Of a DNA stretch of 8,845 bases, positions 1-7,238 are shown one piece after another. The DNA comes from JBAXGW01 sp037139195. Lineage in GTDB: Bacteria > Bacteroidota > Bacteroidia > Bacteroidales > JAHJDW01. A model generated the notes under the pieces. The model saw only the letters and a list, made by a program, of their open reading frames with translations. It did no database searches and was not told where the DNA came from. Position numbers and translations under genes: made by a program. The stretch is taken from contig JBAXGW010000111.1 in the NCBI GenBank assembly GCA_037139195.1, positions 1-8,845 of the forward strand. Reading direction: 5' to 3'. The stretch's first letter is position 1. Every line of letters begins with the position of its first letter.

Positions 1-51
1 AATGATAGTAAAATCGAAATAATATTAGATGAGTAAAGGGGATACCCAGTT
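1..51 (+). repeat. Left arm of 51-bp perfect terminal inverted repeat
   Basis: Bases 1-51 are the exact reverse complement of bases 8794-8844; base n pairs with base 8845-n and identity stops at base 52. A perfect 51-bp inverted match at both edges of the window cannot be chance. The innermost part of the arm reads GGGGATACCC followed by AGTT. The likeliest reading (inference) is that both edges run into the same dispersed element, such as the outer end of an insertion sequence, where a short-read assembly stopped. A fold-back assembly chimera is the main alternative. No transposase is visible, and I cannot name an IS family from the end sequence. Confidence 0.85.
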
Positions 52-197
52 AAATCTATTTCAAAAACTTACAATTTACTTTTATTTTTTTGAAAAATAT
101 GACTAATTATGTTTGTAAAACAATTCAAGTTATTGATTCTATTATACCAATGGCAAATCAACAATCATATTCAATGTCGTTTAGCTAAGCCACCACG
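52..197. other. Non-coding stretch, nothing convincing
   Basis: Together with the repeat arm and the leader, this belongs to a 320-base stretch without a supported gene. It is very AT-rich. It holds one open frame with an ATG at 99-101 and a stop at 186-188 (29 residues). That frame is open from base 54 onward, so it might be the tail of a gene broken by whatever lies at the left edge. It has no recognisable domain or ribosome-binding site and I do not call it. Confidence 0.5.
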
Positions 198-229
198 GTT
201 GATAAATTAGAAAATATTAATTACATTTG
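198..229 (+). promoter_or_regulatory. Bacteroidota-type promoter for the 321-896 gene
   Basis: GTTG at 198-201 (the -33 element; consensus TTTG) is followed after exactly 20 bases by TACATTTG at 222-229, a full match to the Bacteroidota -7 consensus TAnnTTTG. Spacing is within the usual 19-21. Transcription would start near base 235, giving a leader of roughly 85 nt before the ATG at 321. The consensus is established knowledge; its use here is inferred from sequence alone. Confidence 0.65.
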
Positions 230-251
230 TATCTGTTGGACAGTGAGGTGG

Positions 252-293
252 TTTTTGAAACCCGTTCGAAAAGCACACTACTGCAGTAGTGTG
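252..293 (+). promoter_or_regulatory. Two tandem hairpins in the 5' leader
   Basis: Hairpin 1 pairs 252-259 with 265-272 (8 bp, one U-G wobble) around the 5-base loop ACCCG. One base later, 274-293 is a perfect 20-bp palindrome (CACACTACTG/CAGTAGTGTG). As RNA it can fold into an 8-bp stem with a UGCA loop. Both lie between the predicted transcription start and the ATG at 321, followed by an A-rich stretch. They could be a cis-acting leader that controls translation or RNA stability, or the DNA palindrome could be a dimeric repressor site. No known riboswitch class is recognised. Confidence 0.55.
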
Positions 294-320
294 GCCATAA
301 AAAAAACGATATCGACTAAC

Positions 321-896
321 ATGAGAAAATTATTCATACTGATTTCGGTATTTATTATTCCGTTGATTGCAATTAGTCAAACTACTGATTCAACAAAATT
401 TTCATTTAGAGAATTTAAAGTTACTCCAAGAGTCGGAATTTCATATCAAAAGAATTTATTCACAGAATTTGGAATTTCATTTAATGAATATAGCGTAGGG
501 TTTTGCAAAACTGGTAAATACTCAAATTATAGAATGGGATTATTTGGAGCTTATTTATCTTCTGAAATTCTAATACAGACTGAAAAAACAATAATTGGAC
601 CCAAGATAGGATTTGAATTTGCTGGTATAGGAGCAACTGCAGGTGGAGCCTATGGTGTTGAATTTACTTATTACTCTGATTTTGATAAAAGCTCTTTTGC
701 TTTAACTCCTAAAGCTGGAATTCCACTGGGAATATTTGAAATTTATTATGGATATAGTTTTTTTTCAAACAAAGATTTAAAGCATTATATTGGGAATCAT
801 AGATTTGGTATTTCAATGAATATAAATAGATTATACTGGAAGAAACGAAAAGAAATGATGAAAGAATATCGTGATTACATGGAGTCACAAAAATAA
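321..896 (+). CDS. Exported protein, probable outer-membrane beta-barrel
   Basis: This is a 191-residue protein that I do not recognise as a named family. The N-terminus (MRKLFILISVFIIPLIAISQ) is a clear Sec signal peptide with likely cleavage around residue 19-20. The mature part is rich in alternating aromatic and glycine segments typical of amphipathic beta-strands (GISYQKNLF, GFEFAGIGATAGGAYGVEF, GIFEIYYGYSFF, HRFGISMNI), suggesting a small outer-membrane barrel. After the last strand it carries a charged, basic tail (KKRKEMMKEYRDYMESQK) instead of the usual terminal aromatic strand. A longer reading from a GTG at 243 is possible. It would begin within about 10 nt of the predicted transcript start, put a charged segment before the signal peptide and translate through the two leader hairpins, so I prefer the ATG at 321. 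The gene stands alone and converges on aroC. Function unknown. Confidence 0.75.
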   Translation: MRKLFILISVFIIPLIAISQTTDSTKFSFREFKVTPRVGISYQKNLFTEFGISFNEYSVGFCKTGKYSNYRMGLFGAYLSSEILIQTEKTIIGPKIGFEFAGIGATAGGAYGVEFTYYSDFDKSSFALTPKAGIPLGIFEIYYGYSFFSNKDLKHYIGNHRFGISMNINRLYWKKRKEMMKEYRDYMESQK

Positions 897-965
897 ACGC
901 CACACAACATAGTAGACAGCTCAATTAGTAAACACTAGCTAGGCAAAAAGCAAGCAGTGGTGTTT
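895..965 (+). terminator. Long inverted repeat, possible convergent terminator
   Basis: AAACGCCAC (895-903) can pair with GTGGTGTTT (957-965): 9 bp with one G-U wobble and a 53-base loop that contains the 8-bp palindrome CTAGCTAG (934-941). It overlaps the stop codon of the upstream gene and sits between two convergent genes, so it could end transcription. The loop is long and there is no classic T-run, so a recombination-site or other structured origin is also possible. Weak call. Confidence 0.3.
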
Positions 966-1031
966 AATAAACAACAAGTCAAATGTAACTACAGCCCTAT
1001 TCATCATATTAATCTATTGTATCCAATTTAT

Positions 1032-2003
1032 TTAATAACTCATCAATTTAAAATCAGCCAATACAATTGCTAAAGAAGCTTCGAGCACCACTGGAATTCT
1101 TAATGCAATACAAGTATCATGCCGGCCCTGAACTGCTAGCTGTGTTAATTCGCCATTAGTTAAATTTATTGTTTGTTGCGTTTTCGAAATACTAGAAGTA
1201 GGCTTTACTACAACTCTAAACACAATATCATTTCCGTTAGTAATTCCACCATTTATTCCACCCGAATGATTGGTCAATGTTTTTCCCGAATTATCCATAA
1301 AAACATCATTATGCTCTGCTCCTTTCATTTTTGCAGCTTCAAAGCCACTCCCAAATTCAATTCCTTTTATTGCTGGTATCGAAAATACCAAATGACTGAG
1401 AACGGATTCAAAACTATCAAAAAAGGGTTCGCCCAACCCTATTGGAACATCTTTCGCACTGCATTCAACAATTCCGCCAATCGAATCACCATTTGAAACA
1501 GCTTCTTCAATTGCTTTTACAATATTTTTTTTACCACCAGCTTCCATTAATGCTGAGCTAATTTCTATTGGCGAAATAATTTTCTTAGCAACAACACCGG
1601 CTGCAACCAGAGCCAATGTCATTCGTCCCGAAAAATGTCCTCCTCCTCTTGGGTCATTAAACCCTTCAAACTTTTTATATCCAACAAAATCGGCATGTCC
1701 AGGGCGAGGCTTTTGAGCTATTTCTTCATAATCAAGCGACGAAATATTTTTATTCCGAAACAAAATAGTTATTGGTGCTCCAGTTGAAAAGCCTTTATAT
1801 ATTCCACTAACTATTTCGGGCAAATCATCTTCCTTTCTGGGTGTTGAACCGTTCATAGCAGGTTTACGCCTATTTAAGTCGTGTTCAAAGTCTTGTTCAT
1901 TAATTGAAATACCAGAAGGGCATCCATCAATAGTAACTCCTATAAGTTCTCCATGCGATTCTCCGAAAATTGAAATAGAAAAAATACGTCCAAATTTATT
2001 CAT
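1032..2003 (-). CDS. aroC: Chorismate synthase
   Basis: AroC catalyses the last step of the shikimate pathway, converting 5-enolpyruvylshikimate-3-phosphate to chorismate using reduced FMN. Chorismate is the precursor of aromatic amino acids and menaquinone. Family signatures occur in order: FGESHG (13-18, with conserved His17), RPGHAD (100-105, His103), DPRGGGHFSGR (117-127), the long stretch ending TNHSGGINGGITNG (244-257), KPTSSI (267-272) and GRHD (293-296). These include both histidines expected in the active site. At 323 residues it is shorter than the usual 350-390 but shows no frameshift. It starts at the family N-terminus (MNKFGRIFSI) and keeps the C-terminal VLAD motif, so it is a compact but intact enzyme. 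The ATG at 2001-2003 is the natural start. It is transcribed divergently from the TPR gene 84 bp away and is not clustered with other shikimate genes here. Confidence 0.97.
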   Translation of the reverse strand: MNKFGRIFSISIFGESHGELIGVTIDGCPSGISINEQDFEHDLNRRKPAMNGSTPRKEDDLPEIVSGIYKGFSTGAPITILFRNKNISSLDYEEIAQKPRPGHADFVGYKKFEGFNDPRGGGHFSGRMTLALVAAGVVAKKIISPIEISSALMEAGGKKNIVKAIEEAVSNGDSIGGIVECSAKDVPIGLGEPFFDSFESVLSHLVFSIPAIKGIEFGSGFEAAKMKGAEHNDVFMDNSGKTLTNHSGGINGGITNGNDIVFRVVVKPTSSISKTQQTINLTNGELTQLAVQGRHDTCIALRIPVVLEASLAIVLADFKLMSY

Positions 2004-2020
2004 ATCAAAAAAGGTTTTAG

Positions 2021-2028
2021 CAAAATTA
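2021..2028 (-). promoter_or_regulatory. Candidate -7 element for aroC
   Basis: On the minus strand this reads TAATTTTG, an exact match to the Bacteroidota -7 consensus TAnnTTTG, 17 bases upstream of the aroC ATG. No TTTG lies at the expected 19-21 base distance, so only half of the consensus promoter is present. The leader would be very short. Confidence 0.35.
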
Positions 2029-2087
2029 AACTAAATTTTTATATGTCTAATCTTTCAATTAATTTTACTTTTTAAAATCAAAGAATA

Positions 2088-3851
2088 ATGAGCAGAAAAA
2101 ATAAAAATAACACTTCAAATATCAAACAAGAAGTAAAACCAAAATCAGTAAAACAAAACAATAAAAATAATATCAAGCCCGAAAACTCGAAATTTTTCTG
2201 GATTTTATTGTTTATTCCCATTATAATTACATGGATTACCTATTTTGGAGCCCTAAAAAATGGGTTTGTAAGCTGGGATGATGAAGGTTATATTCACGAA
2301 AATTTAAAAGTTATTGGAAATTTTTCTACTGAAGGTTGGTCGTATATATTTAGCAATAATGTTATGGCTAATTACCATCCAATTACTATTATGGTTTATA
2401 ATTTTATTTATCATTTTTTCAAACTAAACCCTTATCCTTATCATTTTTTCAATGTTCTTTTTCACTTAATTAATACTGGCTTGGTTTTCTATTTTATTTA
2501 TAAACTGAGCAATAAAAAATTATTAGTTGGCTTTATAACGGCATTATTATTTGGAATACATCCACTTCACGTTGAATCTGTTGCTTGGATTGCAGAAACA
2601 AAAGATGTTCTTTATACTTTTTTCTTTCTACTTTCACTTATTGCCTACCACAAATACGACAATCAAAAAGCGAATATAAAATACTACTTATTTGCCCTTG
2701 TTCTTTTTGTTTTATCGTGTATGTCGAAAGGGATGGCAGTAAGTTTGTCGGTAGTATTAGTTTTAATTGATTATTTAAAAAACAAAAAGTTCACAAAAGA
2801 AATTATCATCGAAAAAATTCCATTCTTTTTTATATCAATTATTTTTGGGATAATAGCTATTAAAGCTCAGCAGGCTGCCGATGGGTTTTATAATTTATCC
2901 AATTATACTATTTTTCAAAAAATACTTTTCCCTTTCTATGCAGTAATATTTTATATTTACAAAATGGTAATGCCAGTGAATTTGGCTATAATTTACCCTT
3001 ATCCTTTTATACTTACATTCGAATATTTTTTAGCCCCAATTTTATTAATTGCTCTTGTTTTTGTAGCTTATTTCACAAGAAAATTTACAAATAAAATCAT
3101 ATTTGGATTATTATTTTTCGGAGCTTGCATTGCCCCAATTATTCAAATATTACCTGTTGGACAAGCAATTGCATCCGACAGATATTTCTATGTTTCATCA
3201 ATAGGATTATTTTTTTTAGTTGCAGAAGGTTTTTACTATTTGTATAACGAAAAATTCAGTAATTCATTTGCAAACAGATCAATTATGATGGTTTTAGGAG
3301 TAGCTATTTGTGTTGTTTTTATTTCAAACACAAATAATAGAATTAAAACTTGGAATAATACACTAACTCTTTGGACTGAACTTGGCAAAACAAATCCATT
3401 TATAGATAAAGCATGGTATGGCGCCGGATTATTTTTACAAAGACAAAACGACCTTGAAAAAGCCAAATATTATTATAACAAAGCGTTGGAAGTTAATCCA
3501 AACAATATAAAAGCTTTAAATAATTTGGGGAATTGCCTTTATAATACGAATAAAATCGACTCAGCTTATACTTATTACCAAAGGTTATTAGCACTTGACA
3601 CGAATTTTATTCAAGTATATCATAATGTAGGAAATATTTACGTACAAAAGAACCAATTAGATAAGGCCGAAAAATCTTATTTAAAAGCTATTTCATTAGA
3701 CAAAAACTTTGCTATTTCATATTATGGACTTGCCATTATTTACATGATTAGAAAAGACCAGAAAAAATCTAACGAATATTTTATTAAATCTGCTCAATTG
3801 GGTTATGGCGACGCGAAAAAGGCATTAACTCAACAAGGAATAAAGTTTTAG
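2088..3851 (+). CDS. TMTC-like GT-C membrane protein with C-terminal TPRs
   Basis: This 587-residue protein has three parts. Residues 1-34 are a Lys/Asn-rich cytoplasmic head. Residues 36-415 hold about ten hydrophobic membrane segments. Residues 438-573 hold four back-to-back 34-residue TPR units (438-471, 472-505, 506-539, 540-573) with the usual small/aromatic spacing. The first extracytoplasmic loop has WDDE (63-66), followed by YHP at 96-98, HPLHVESVAW at 158-167 and SDRYFY at 363-368. These match the bacterial relatives of eukaryotic TMTC O-mannosyltransferases, polytopic GT-C enzymes that use lipid-linked sugars and acidic residues in the first loop. A role in glycosylating exported proteins or envelope glycans, with the TPRs gripping the acceptor, is inference; neither donor nor acceptor is known. 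It is complete, divergent from aroC, and its stop overlaps the stop of the next gene by 4 bp on the opposite strand. No strong promoter match was found upstream. Confidence 0.85.
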   Translation: MSRKNKNNTSNIKQEVKPKSVKQNNKNNIKPENSKFFWILLFIPIIITWITYFGALKNGFVSWDDEGYIHENLKVIGNFSTEGWSYIFSNNVMANYHPITIMVYNFIYHFFKLNPYPYHFFNVLFHLINTGLVFYFIYKLSNKKLLVGFITALLFGIHPLHVESVAWIAETKDVLYTFFFLLSLIAYHKYDNQKANIKYYLFALVLFVLSCMSKGMAVSLSVVLVLIDYLKNKKFTKEIIIEKIPFFFISIIFGIIAIKAQQAADGFYNLSNYTIFQKILFPFYAVIFYIYKMVMPVNLAIIYPYPFILTFEYFLAPILLIALVFVAYFTRKFTNKIIFGLLFFGACIAPIIQILPVGQAIASDRYFYVSSIGLFFLVAEGFYYLYNEKFSNSFANRSIMMVLGVAICVVFISNTNNRIKTWNNTLTLWTELGKTNPFIDKAWYGAGLFLQRQNDLEKAKYYYNKALEVNPNNIKALNNLGNCLYNTNKIDSAYTYYQRLLALDTNFIQVYHNVGNIYVQKNQLDKAEKSYLKAISLDKNFAISYYGLAIIYMIRKDQKKSNEYFIKSAQLGYGDAKKALTQQGIKF

Positions 3852-4552
3852 AACTTATAATCAATACCAACATTTAATCCTGAAGAATAAAAATAACCTT
3901 TAATTGGGGTATTTGTTGCTGATGTAATAAATCGTTTGTAGCTTGGCTCAAATTTGCAAGTAAATTTATCAGAAATATCATAAGACAATCCTAATCCGGC
4001 AATAAAACTAAGAGCAAGCCTATTATACTCGTTATTATAATTATTAGAAAAACTTTTGGTACTTCCATCAGTGTATTCAACATAAGAAATATTTTTATTG
4101 GACATGAAAATATTTGCAACAAGTCCAGCGCTAATGTACACCTTTAATTTACTAGTGAGCAGATTAATATTTACCTTTAAAGGTATATCAAGATAAGAAT
4201 AATGGTATATTAATTTTAATTTTGCAAATCCCTCGTCAATATCTGATTTCAGAGCAATACTTTTCGTTTTCTCTCCCTTTTCAGAATAAAAAACGCCAGA
4301 TTCCAATGAGATTGTTTTATTTAGCCTATACTTCAATGAAATTCCAGATGTGAATCCATATTTAGGAATTTCTATTGAATCCCTATTTTTGCAAATAATA
4401 TCATTAACAGAGGATTTATCTGAAATAATACTTCTATAACAATAATCGGGCGAAAATGATAATCCCACAGAAAACTTGCGTTCTGAATCATCAGCACTTT
4501 GACAATATCCCAATAATGGAAACGATATGAGCATAAAAAAAAGGAGTTTCAT
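3848..4552 (-). CDS. PorT-family-like outer-membrane beta-barrel protein
   Basis: This 234-residue protein starts with a signal peptide (MKLLFFMLISFPLLGYCQS; cleavage probably near Cys17-Ser19). The cysteine is not in a canonical lipobox, so type I processing is likelier than lipidation. The remainder has the pattern of the Bacteroidota outer-membrane beta-barrel domain (PorT-like): a GISLKYRLNKTISLESGVFY strand pair, the characteristic YSYLDIPLKVNI strand, a central KVYISAGLVANIF strand, AGLGLSYDI, and a terminal strand ending GIDYKF with a C-terminal Phe, as usual for barrel insertion. The specific cargo or function cannot be inferred. It lies 67 bp downstream of folD on the same strand, so it may be co-transcribed with ffh and folD. 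It converges on the TPR gene, sharing TTAG at 3848-3851 with both stop codons, so no intergenic terminator separates the two. Confidence 0.8.
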   Translation of the reverse strand: MKLLFFMLISFPLLGYCQSADDSERKFSVGLSFSPDYCYRSIISDKSSVNDIICKNRDSIEIPKYGFTSGISLKYRLNKTISLESGVFYSEKGEKTKSIALKSDIDEGFAKLKLIYHYSYLDIPLKVNINLLTSKLKVYISAGLVANIFMSNKNISYVEYTDGSTKSFSNNYNNEYNRLALSFIAGLGLSYDISDKFTCKFEPSYKRFITSATNTPIKGYFYSSGLNVGIDYKF

Positions 4553-4586
4553 ACATTTAATTTTAACGTTTATATTTACTTAGACT

Positions 4587-4604
4587 CCTGTTTTTATAAA
4601 AAGG
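4587..4604. other. Small A/T palindrome between folD and the OMP gene
   Basis: TTTTTATAAAAA (4591-4602) is a perfect 12-bp palindrome flanked by CC on one side and GG on the other, with a 2-base bulge. It is the only structure in the 67-bp gap downstream of folD. The stem is A/T-only and too weak for a confident terminator, and it has no T-run beyond the stem on the minus strand. It could equally be part of a promoter for the OMP gene. Confidence 0.25.
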
Positions 4605-4619
4605 TTGCGTTAAAAGAAA

Positions 4620-5495
4620 TTATTCTTCCATTCTACTGGCCTTCAATGTGTTTTGCAATAATGAAACTATAGTCATAGGTCCAACTCCACCAGGTACTGG
4701 TGTAATGAACGAAGTTTTTGGAGCTACTTCTTTATAATTCACATCGCCTACTAATCTGTATCCCGATTCTTTTTTAGCATCTTCTATGCGGTGAACTCCT
4801 ACGTCAATTACAACTGCACCATCTTTAACCATGTCGGCCGTTACAAATTCAGGTTTACCAATAGCTACAATTAATATATCAGCTTGCTTAGTAATCTCTT
4901 TCATATTTTGAGTTTTGCTATGGCATATTGTAACAGTACAATTAGCTGTTTTAACATTTCTCGACATCATAATGCTTATTGGAGTACCAACAATATTACT
5001 TCTGCCAATAACAACACAATGTTTTCCTTCAGTTTCAATTTTCGAACGAGTTAATAACTCAACAATACCAAAAGGAGTTGCAGGCAAAAATGTATCCCAA
5101 CCAACAACCATTTTACCAACATTTTCAGGGTGAAAACCATCTACATCCTTTGAAGGCTTGATGGTTTTTAAAACTTTATCTGCATCAATATGTTTAGGCA
5201 AAGGCAATTGAACTATTAGTCCGTCAATTTCTTCGTCATTATTGATAAACTCTATTGTTTGCATCAATTCATCTTCTGTAATTCTTTCAGGGAAACGATA
5301 AACTGAAGAATCGAAGCCAACTTCCTTACACGACTTTTCTTTACTAGACACATAAGTTTGCGAAGCGCCGTCCTCTCCTACTATAATTGCAGCTAAATGA
5401 GGAATTTTTCCACCATTTTTTTGAATTTTCAAAACCTCTTGAACGATTTCTGCTTTTATATCGTTAGCTATTTTTTTTCCGTCAATAATATTCAT
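4620..5495 (-). CDS. folD: Bifunctional methylenetetrahydrofolate dehydrogenase/cyclohydrolase
   Basis: FolD interconverts 5,10-methylene-THF, 5,10-methenyl-THF and 10-formyl-THF with NADP, supplying one-carbon units for purine, fMet-tRNA and related synthesis in the cytoplasm. In the 291-residue protein the catalytic segment TYVSSKEKSC (47-56, Tyr48 and Lys52) is present. It is followed by VQLPLP (95-100), KDVDGFHPEN (116-125), the nucleotide-binding loop GRSNIVGTP (164-172) and TPVPGGVGPMT (265-275). All are intact and the length is normal for the family. The frame stays open upstream to an ATG at 5573, which would add 26 residues. That extension is encoded by the degenerate intergenic repeat and has no family counterpart. 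The ATG at 5493-5495 gives the standard start MNIIDGKKIA, so it is chosen. It follows ffh after 126 bp on the same strand with no clear promoter of its own. Confidence 0.97.
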   Translation of the reverse strand: MNIIDGKKIANDIKAEIVQEVLKIQKNGGKIPHLAAIIVGEDGASQTYVSSKEKSCKEVGFDSSVYRFPERITEDELMQTIEFINNDEEIDGLIVQLPLPKHIDADKVLKTIKPSKDVDGFHPENVGKMVVGWDTFLPATPFGIVELLTRSKIETEGKHCVVIGRSNIVGTPISIMMSRNVKTANCTVTICHSKTQNMKEITKQADILIVAIGKPEFVTADMVKDGAVVIDVGVHRIEDAKKESGYRLVGDVNYKEVAPKTSFITPVPGGVGPMTIVSLLQNTLKASRMEE

Positions 5496-5503
5496 GTATT
5501 TTC

Positions 5504-5617
5504 TGATTAGTAAGTGGTTAATCGTGAGTAGTGAGCGTGAATGATGATTAGTGAGTGGATAAAAAAACTGCACAATTATTATTTGCCGTTAGGTTATATT
5601 CACTACTAACTATTCAC
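5504..5617. repeat. Degenerate TGATTAGTGAGTGG-type repeat cluster
   Basis: TGATTAGTAAGTGG (5504-5517) and TGATTAGTGAGTGG (5545-5558) match at 13 of 14 bases with a 41-base period. Between them lie related words (GTGAGTAGTGAG, GTGAATGATGA). An oppositely oriented patch, TTCACTACTAACTATTCAC, sits at 5599-5617. AGTAGTGA (5527-5534) is exactly complementary to TCACTACT (5600-5607), so the ffh-folD messenger could fold a stem here. The composition is strand-biased (G/T/A with almost no C on the plus strand), unlike neighbouring coding DNA. It looks like a decayed, dispersed intergenic repeat. Confidence 0.6.
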
Positions 5618-5621
5618 AAAC

Positions 5622-6950
5622 TTATTGTTTTGGTGCGTTTCTCATCATTTTCATCATATTGCTTGGGTTCGACATGATTTTCATCATTTTTCGAGTATCC
5701 TCAAACTGCTTGATTAGACGATTAACTTCTTGTATGTTTGTGCCACTACCATTTGCAATTCTTTTACGGCGGCTACCATTTAAAATAACCGGATTTTGTC
5801 TTTCCTCAACAGTCATTGAATAGATAATAGCTTCAATACCTTTAAAAGCATCGTCTTCAATCTCAACATCTTTCAATGCCTTTCCCATACCAGGAATCAT
5901 TCCTGCAAGCTCTTTGATATTACCCATTTTCTTAATTTGTTGAAGTTGACCAAGGAAATCTTCGAAATTGAATTGATTTTTAGCAATTTTCTTTTGAAGT
6001 TTGCGAGCTTCTTCTGCATCAAATTGGTCTTGTGCACGTTCAACAAGCGAAACGATATCACCCATACCTAAAATACGGTCGGCCATACGTTGAGGATAGA
6101 AAACATCCAATGCTTCCATTTTCTCGCCAGTACCAACAAATTTAATAGGTTTATTAACTACCGAACGAATCGTAAGAGCGGCACCACCGCGAGTATCACC
6201 ATCTAATTTGGTAAGAATAACACCATCGAAATTTAACTTGTCATTAAATGCTTTGGCAGTGTTTACAGCATCTTGACCAGTCATAGCATCAACAACAAAC
6301 AGTGTTTCTTGAGGATTAACTGCGGCTTTAATAGCTGCAATCTCATTCATCATCATTTCGTCAATTGCTAATCGACCTGCTGTATCTATAATTACTATTG
6401 AGTTACCCATGTTTTTAGCATGAATAACAGCTTTTTTGGCTATATCAACAGGATTTGTATTGTTTTCTTCGGTATATACAGGAATTCCAATTTGAGCACC
6501 TAACACTTTTAATTGTTCTATTGCTGCAGGTCTATACACATCGCAAGCAACAAGTAGAGGGTTTTTACCTTTTTTATTTTTTAAATAATTAGCTAGTTTA
6601 CCCGAAAATGTAGTTTTACCAGAACCTTGCAAACCCGACATTAAAATAATAGCAGGGCTTCCCTTGGTATTTATTTCAACGTGGTCGCCACCCATCAATT
6701 CAGCCAATTCATCGTGAACAATTTTAATCATTAATTGTCCGGGTGAAATTGATGTAAGAACATTTTGCCCTATTGCTTTTTCTTTAATTTGGTCGGTAAC
6801 TTGCTTTGCAATTTTGTAGTTAACATCGGCATCTAACAATGCTTTACGCACTTCTTTTAATGTTTCGGCAACATTAATATCACTAATTTTTCCGTGACCT
6901 TTCAGAACTTTAAACGCGCGGTCGAGCTTATCACTTAAACTTTCAAACAT
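5622..6950 (-). CDS. ffh: Signal recognition particle protein Ffh (SRP54)
   Basis: Ffh binds 4.5S RNA and hydrophobic signal sequences emerging from the ribosome, then docks with FtsY to deliver membrane and exported proteins to SecYEG. The 442-residue protein has the helical N domain (about 1-95), the G domain with P-loop GLQGSGKTT (106-114), DTAGR (189-193) and TKLDGDTRGGA (247-257), and a Met-rich M domain from about 300. The M domain includes GMIPGMGK (350-357) and the RNA-binding SGTNIQEVNRLIKQF (402-416), followed by a Met-rich tail (MMKIMSNPSNMMKMM). All GTPase motifs are intact and the length is normal. The start MFESLSDKLDRAF is the family N-terminus. It is the first gene of a probable minus-strand unit with folD and perhaps the OMP gene. 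The 4.5S RNA gene is not next to it in this window. Confidence 0.98.
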   Translation of the reverse strand: MFESLSDKLDRAFKVLKGHGKISDINVAETLKEVRKALLDADVNYKIAKQVTDQIKEKAIGQNVLTSISPGQLMIKIVHDELAELMGGDHVEINTKGSPAIILMSGLQGSGKTTFSGKLANYLKNKKGKNPLLVACDVYRPAAIEQLKVLGAQIGIPVYTEENNTNPVDIAKKAVIHAKNMGNSIVIIDTAGRLAIDEMMMNEIAAIKAAVNPQETLFVVDAMTGQDAVNTAKAFNDKLNFDGVILTKLDGDTRGGAALTIRSVVNKPIKFVGTGEKMEALDVFYPQRMADRILGMGDIVSLVERAQDQFDAEEARKLQKKIAKNQFNFEDFLGQLQQIKKMGNIKELAGMIPGMGKALKDVEIEDDAFKGIEAIIYSMTVEERQNPVILNGSRRKRIANGSGTNIQEVNRLIKQFEDTRKMMKIMSNPSNMMKMMRNAPKQ

Positions 6951-6973
6951 TCTTTGTAAATTTTAATATTTTG

Positions 6974-7005
6974 CAAAAATAAGAAAGTAAATCAATAAAT
7001 TGAAA
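6974..7005 (-). promoter_or_regulatory. Probable ffh promoter
   Basis: On the minus strand TTTC (7002-7005) is followed after 20 bases by TATTTTTG (6974-6981), which matches the Bacteroidota -7 consensus TAnnTTTG exactly. The -33 element differs from TTTG at its last base. The -7 box ends 23 bases before the ffh ATG, leaving a leader of roughly 15-20 nt. Confidence 0.55.
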
Positions 7006-7207
7006 TACTTTAGAGTGTTTTTATTAGCAAAATCTATTTATTATTTAATTTTAGAAATATTTTATCATTCTCGGTTTTAAATATTTTGTAATGTTGTCAA
7101 ATATTCAAAACGTTTGATATTTTGCATGAAACAGAAATAACTTTCGACCTTAAAATTGTTTTTTTAAATCATTTTTCAACCCTTTTTTAATAATTTTTGT
7201 CGCTTAT

Positions 7208-7238
7208 TTTGCAGAATGGATAAAATAAACTATTTTTG
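7208..7238 (+). promoter_or_regulatory. Consensus Bacteroidota promoter for the fic gene
   Basis: TTTG (7208-7211), 19 bases, then TATTTTTG (7231-7238) is a full match to TTTG-N19..21-TAnnTTTG. Transcription would start near 7244-7246, inside the operator-like repeats, giving a leader of about 30 nt before the ATG at 7274. It is the best promoter match in the window. Confidence 0.75.

Noticed and set aside
54..188. Short open frame near the left edge (29 residues from ATG 99)
   Set aside because: No ribosome-binding site, no domain and compositionally ordinary; it could be a gene remnant but nothing supports coding.
243..320. GTG-initiated N-terminal extension of the 321-896 gene
   Set aside because: It would begin almost at the predicted transcript start, place 26 charged residues before a perfect signal peptide, and run through two leader hairpins.
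895..965. Integron attC site
   Set aside because: Clear paired RYYYAAC and GTTRRRY core sites are not present, and no integrase or cassette array is visible.
1173..1496. Plus-strand ORF inside aroC, and similar ones at 709-924, 2585-2770, 3236-3466 and 4915-5133
   Set aside because: All lie wholly or mostly opposite or out of frame within well-supported genes and lack recognisable features.
5496..5573. 26-residue N-terminal extension of folD
   Set aside because: It is encoded by the degenerate intergenic repeat and has no counterpart in FolD; the ATG at 5495 gives the normal family start.
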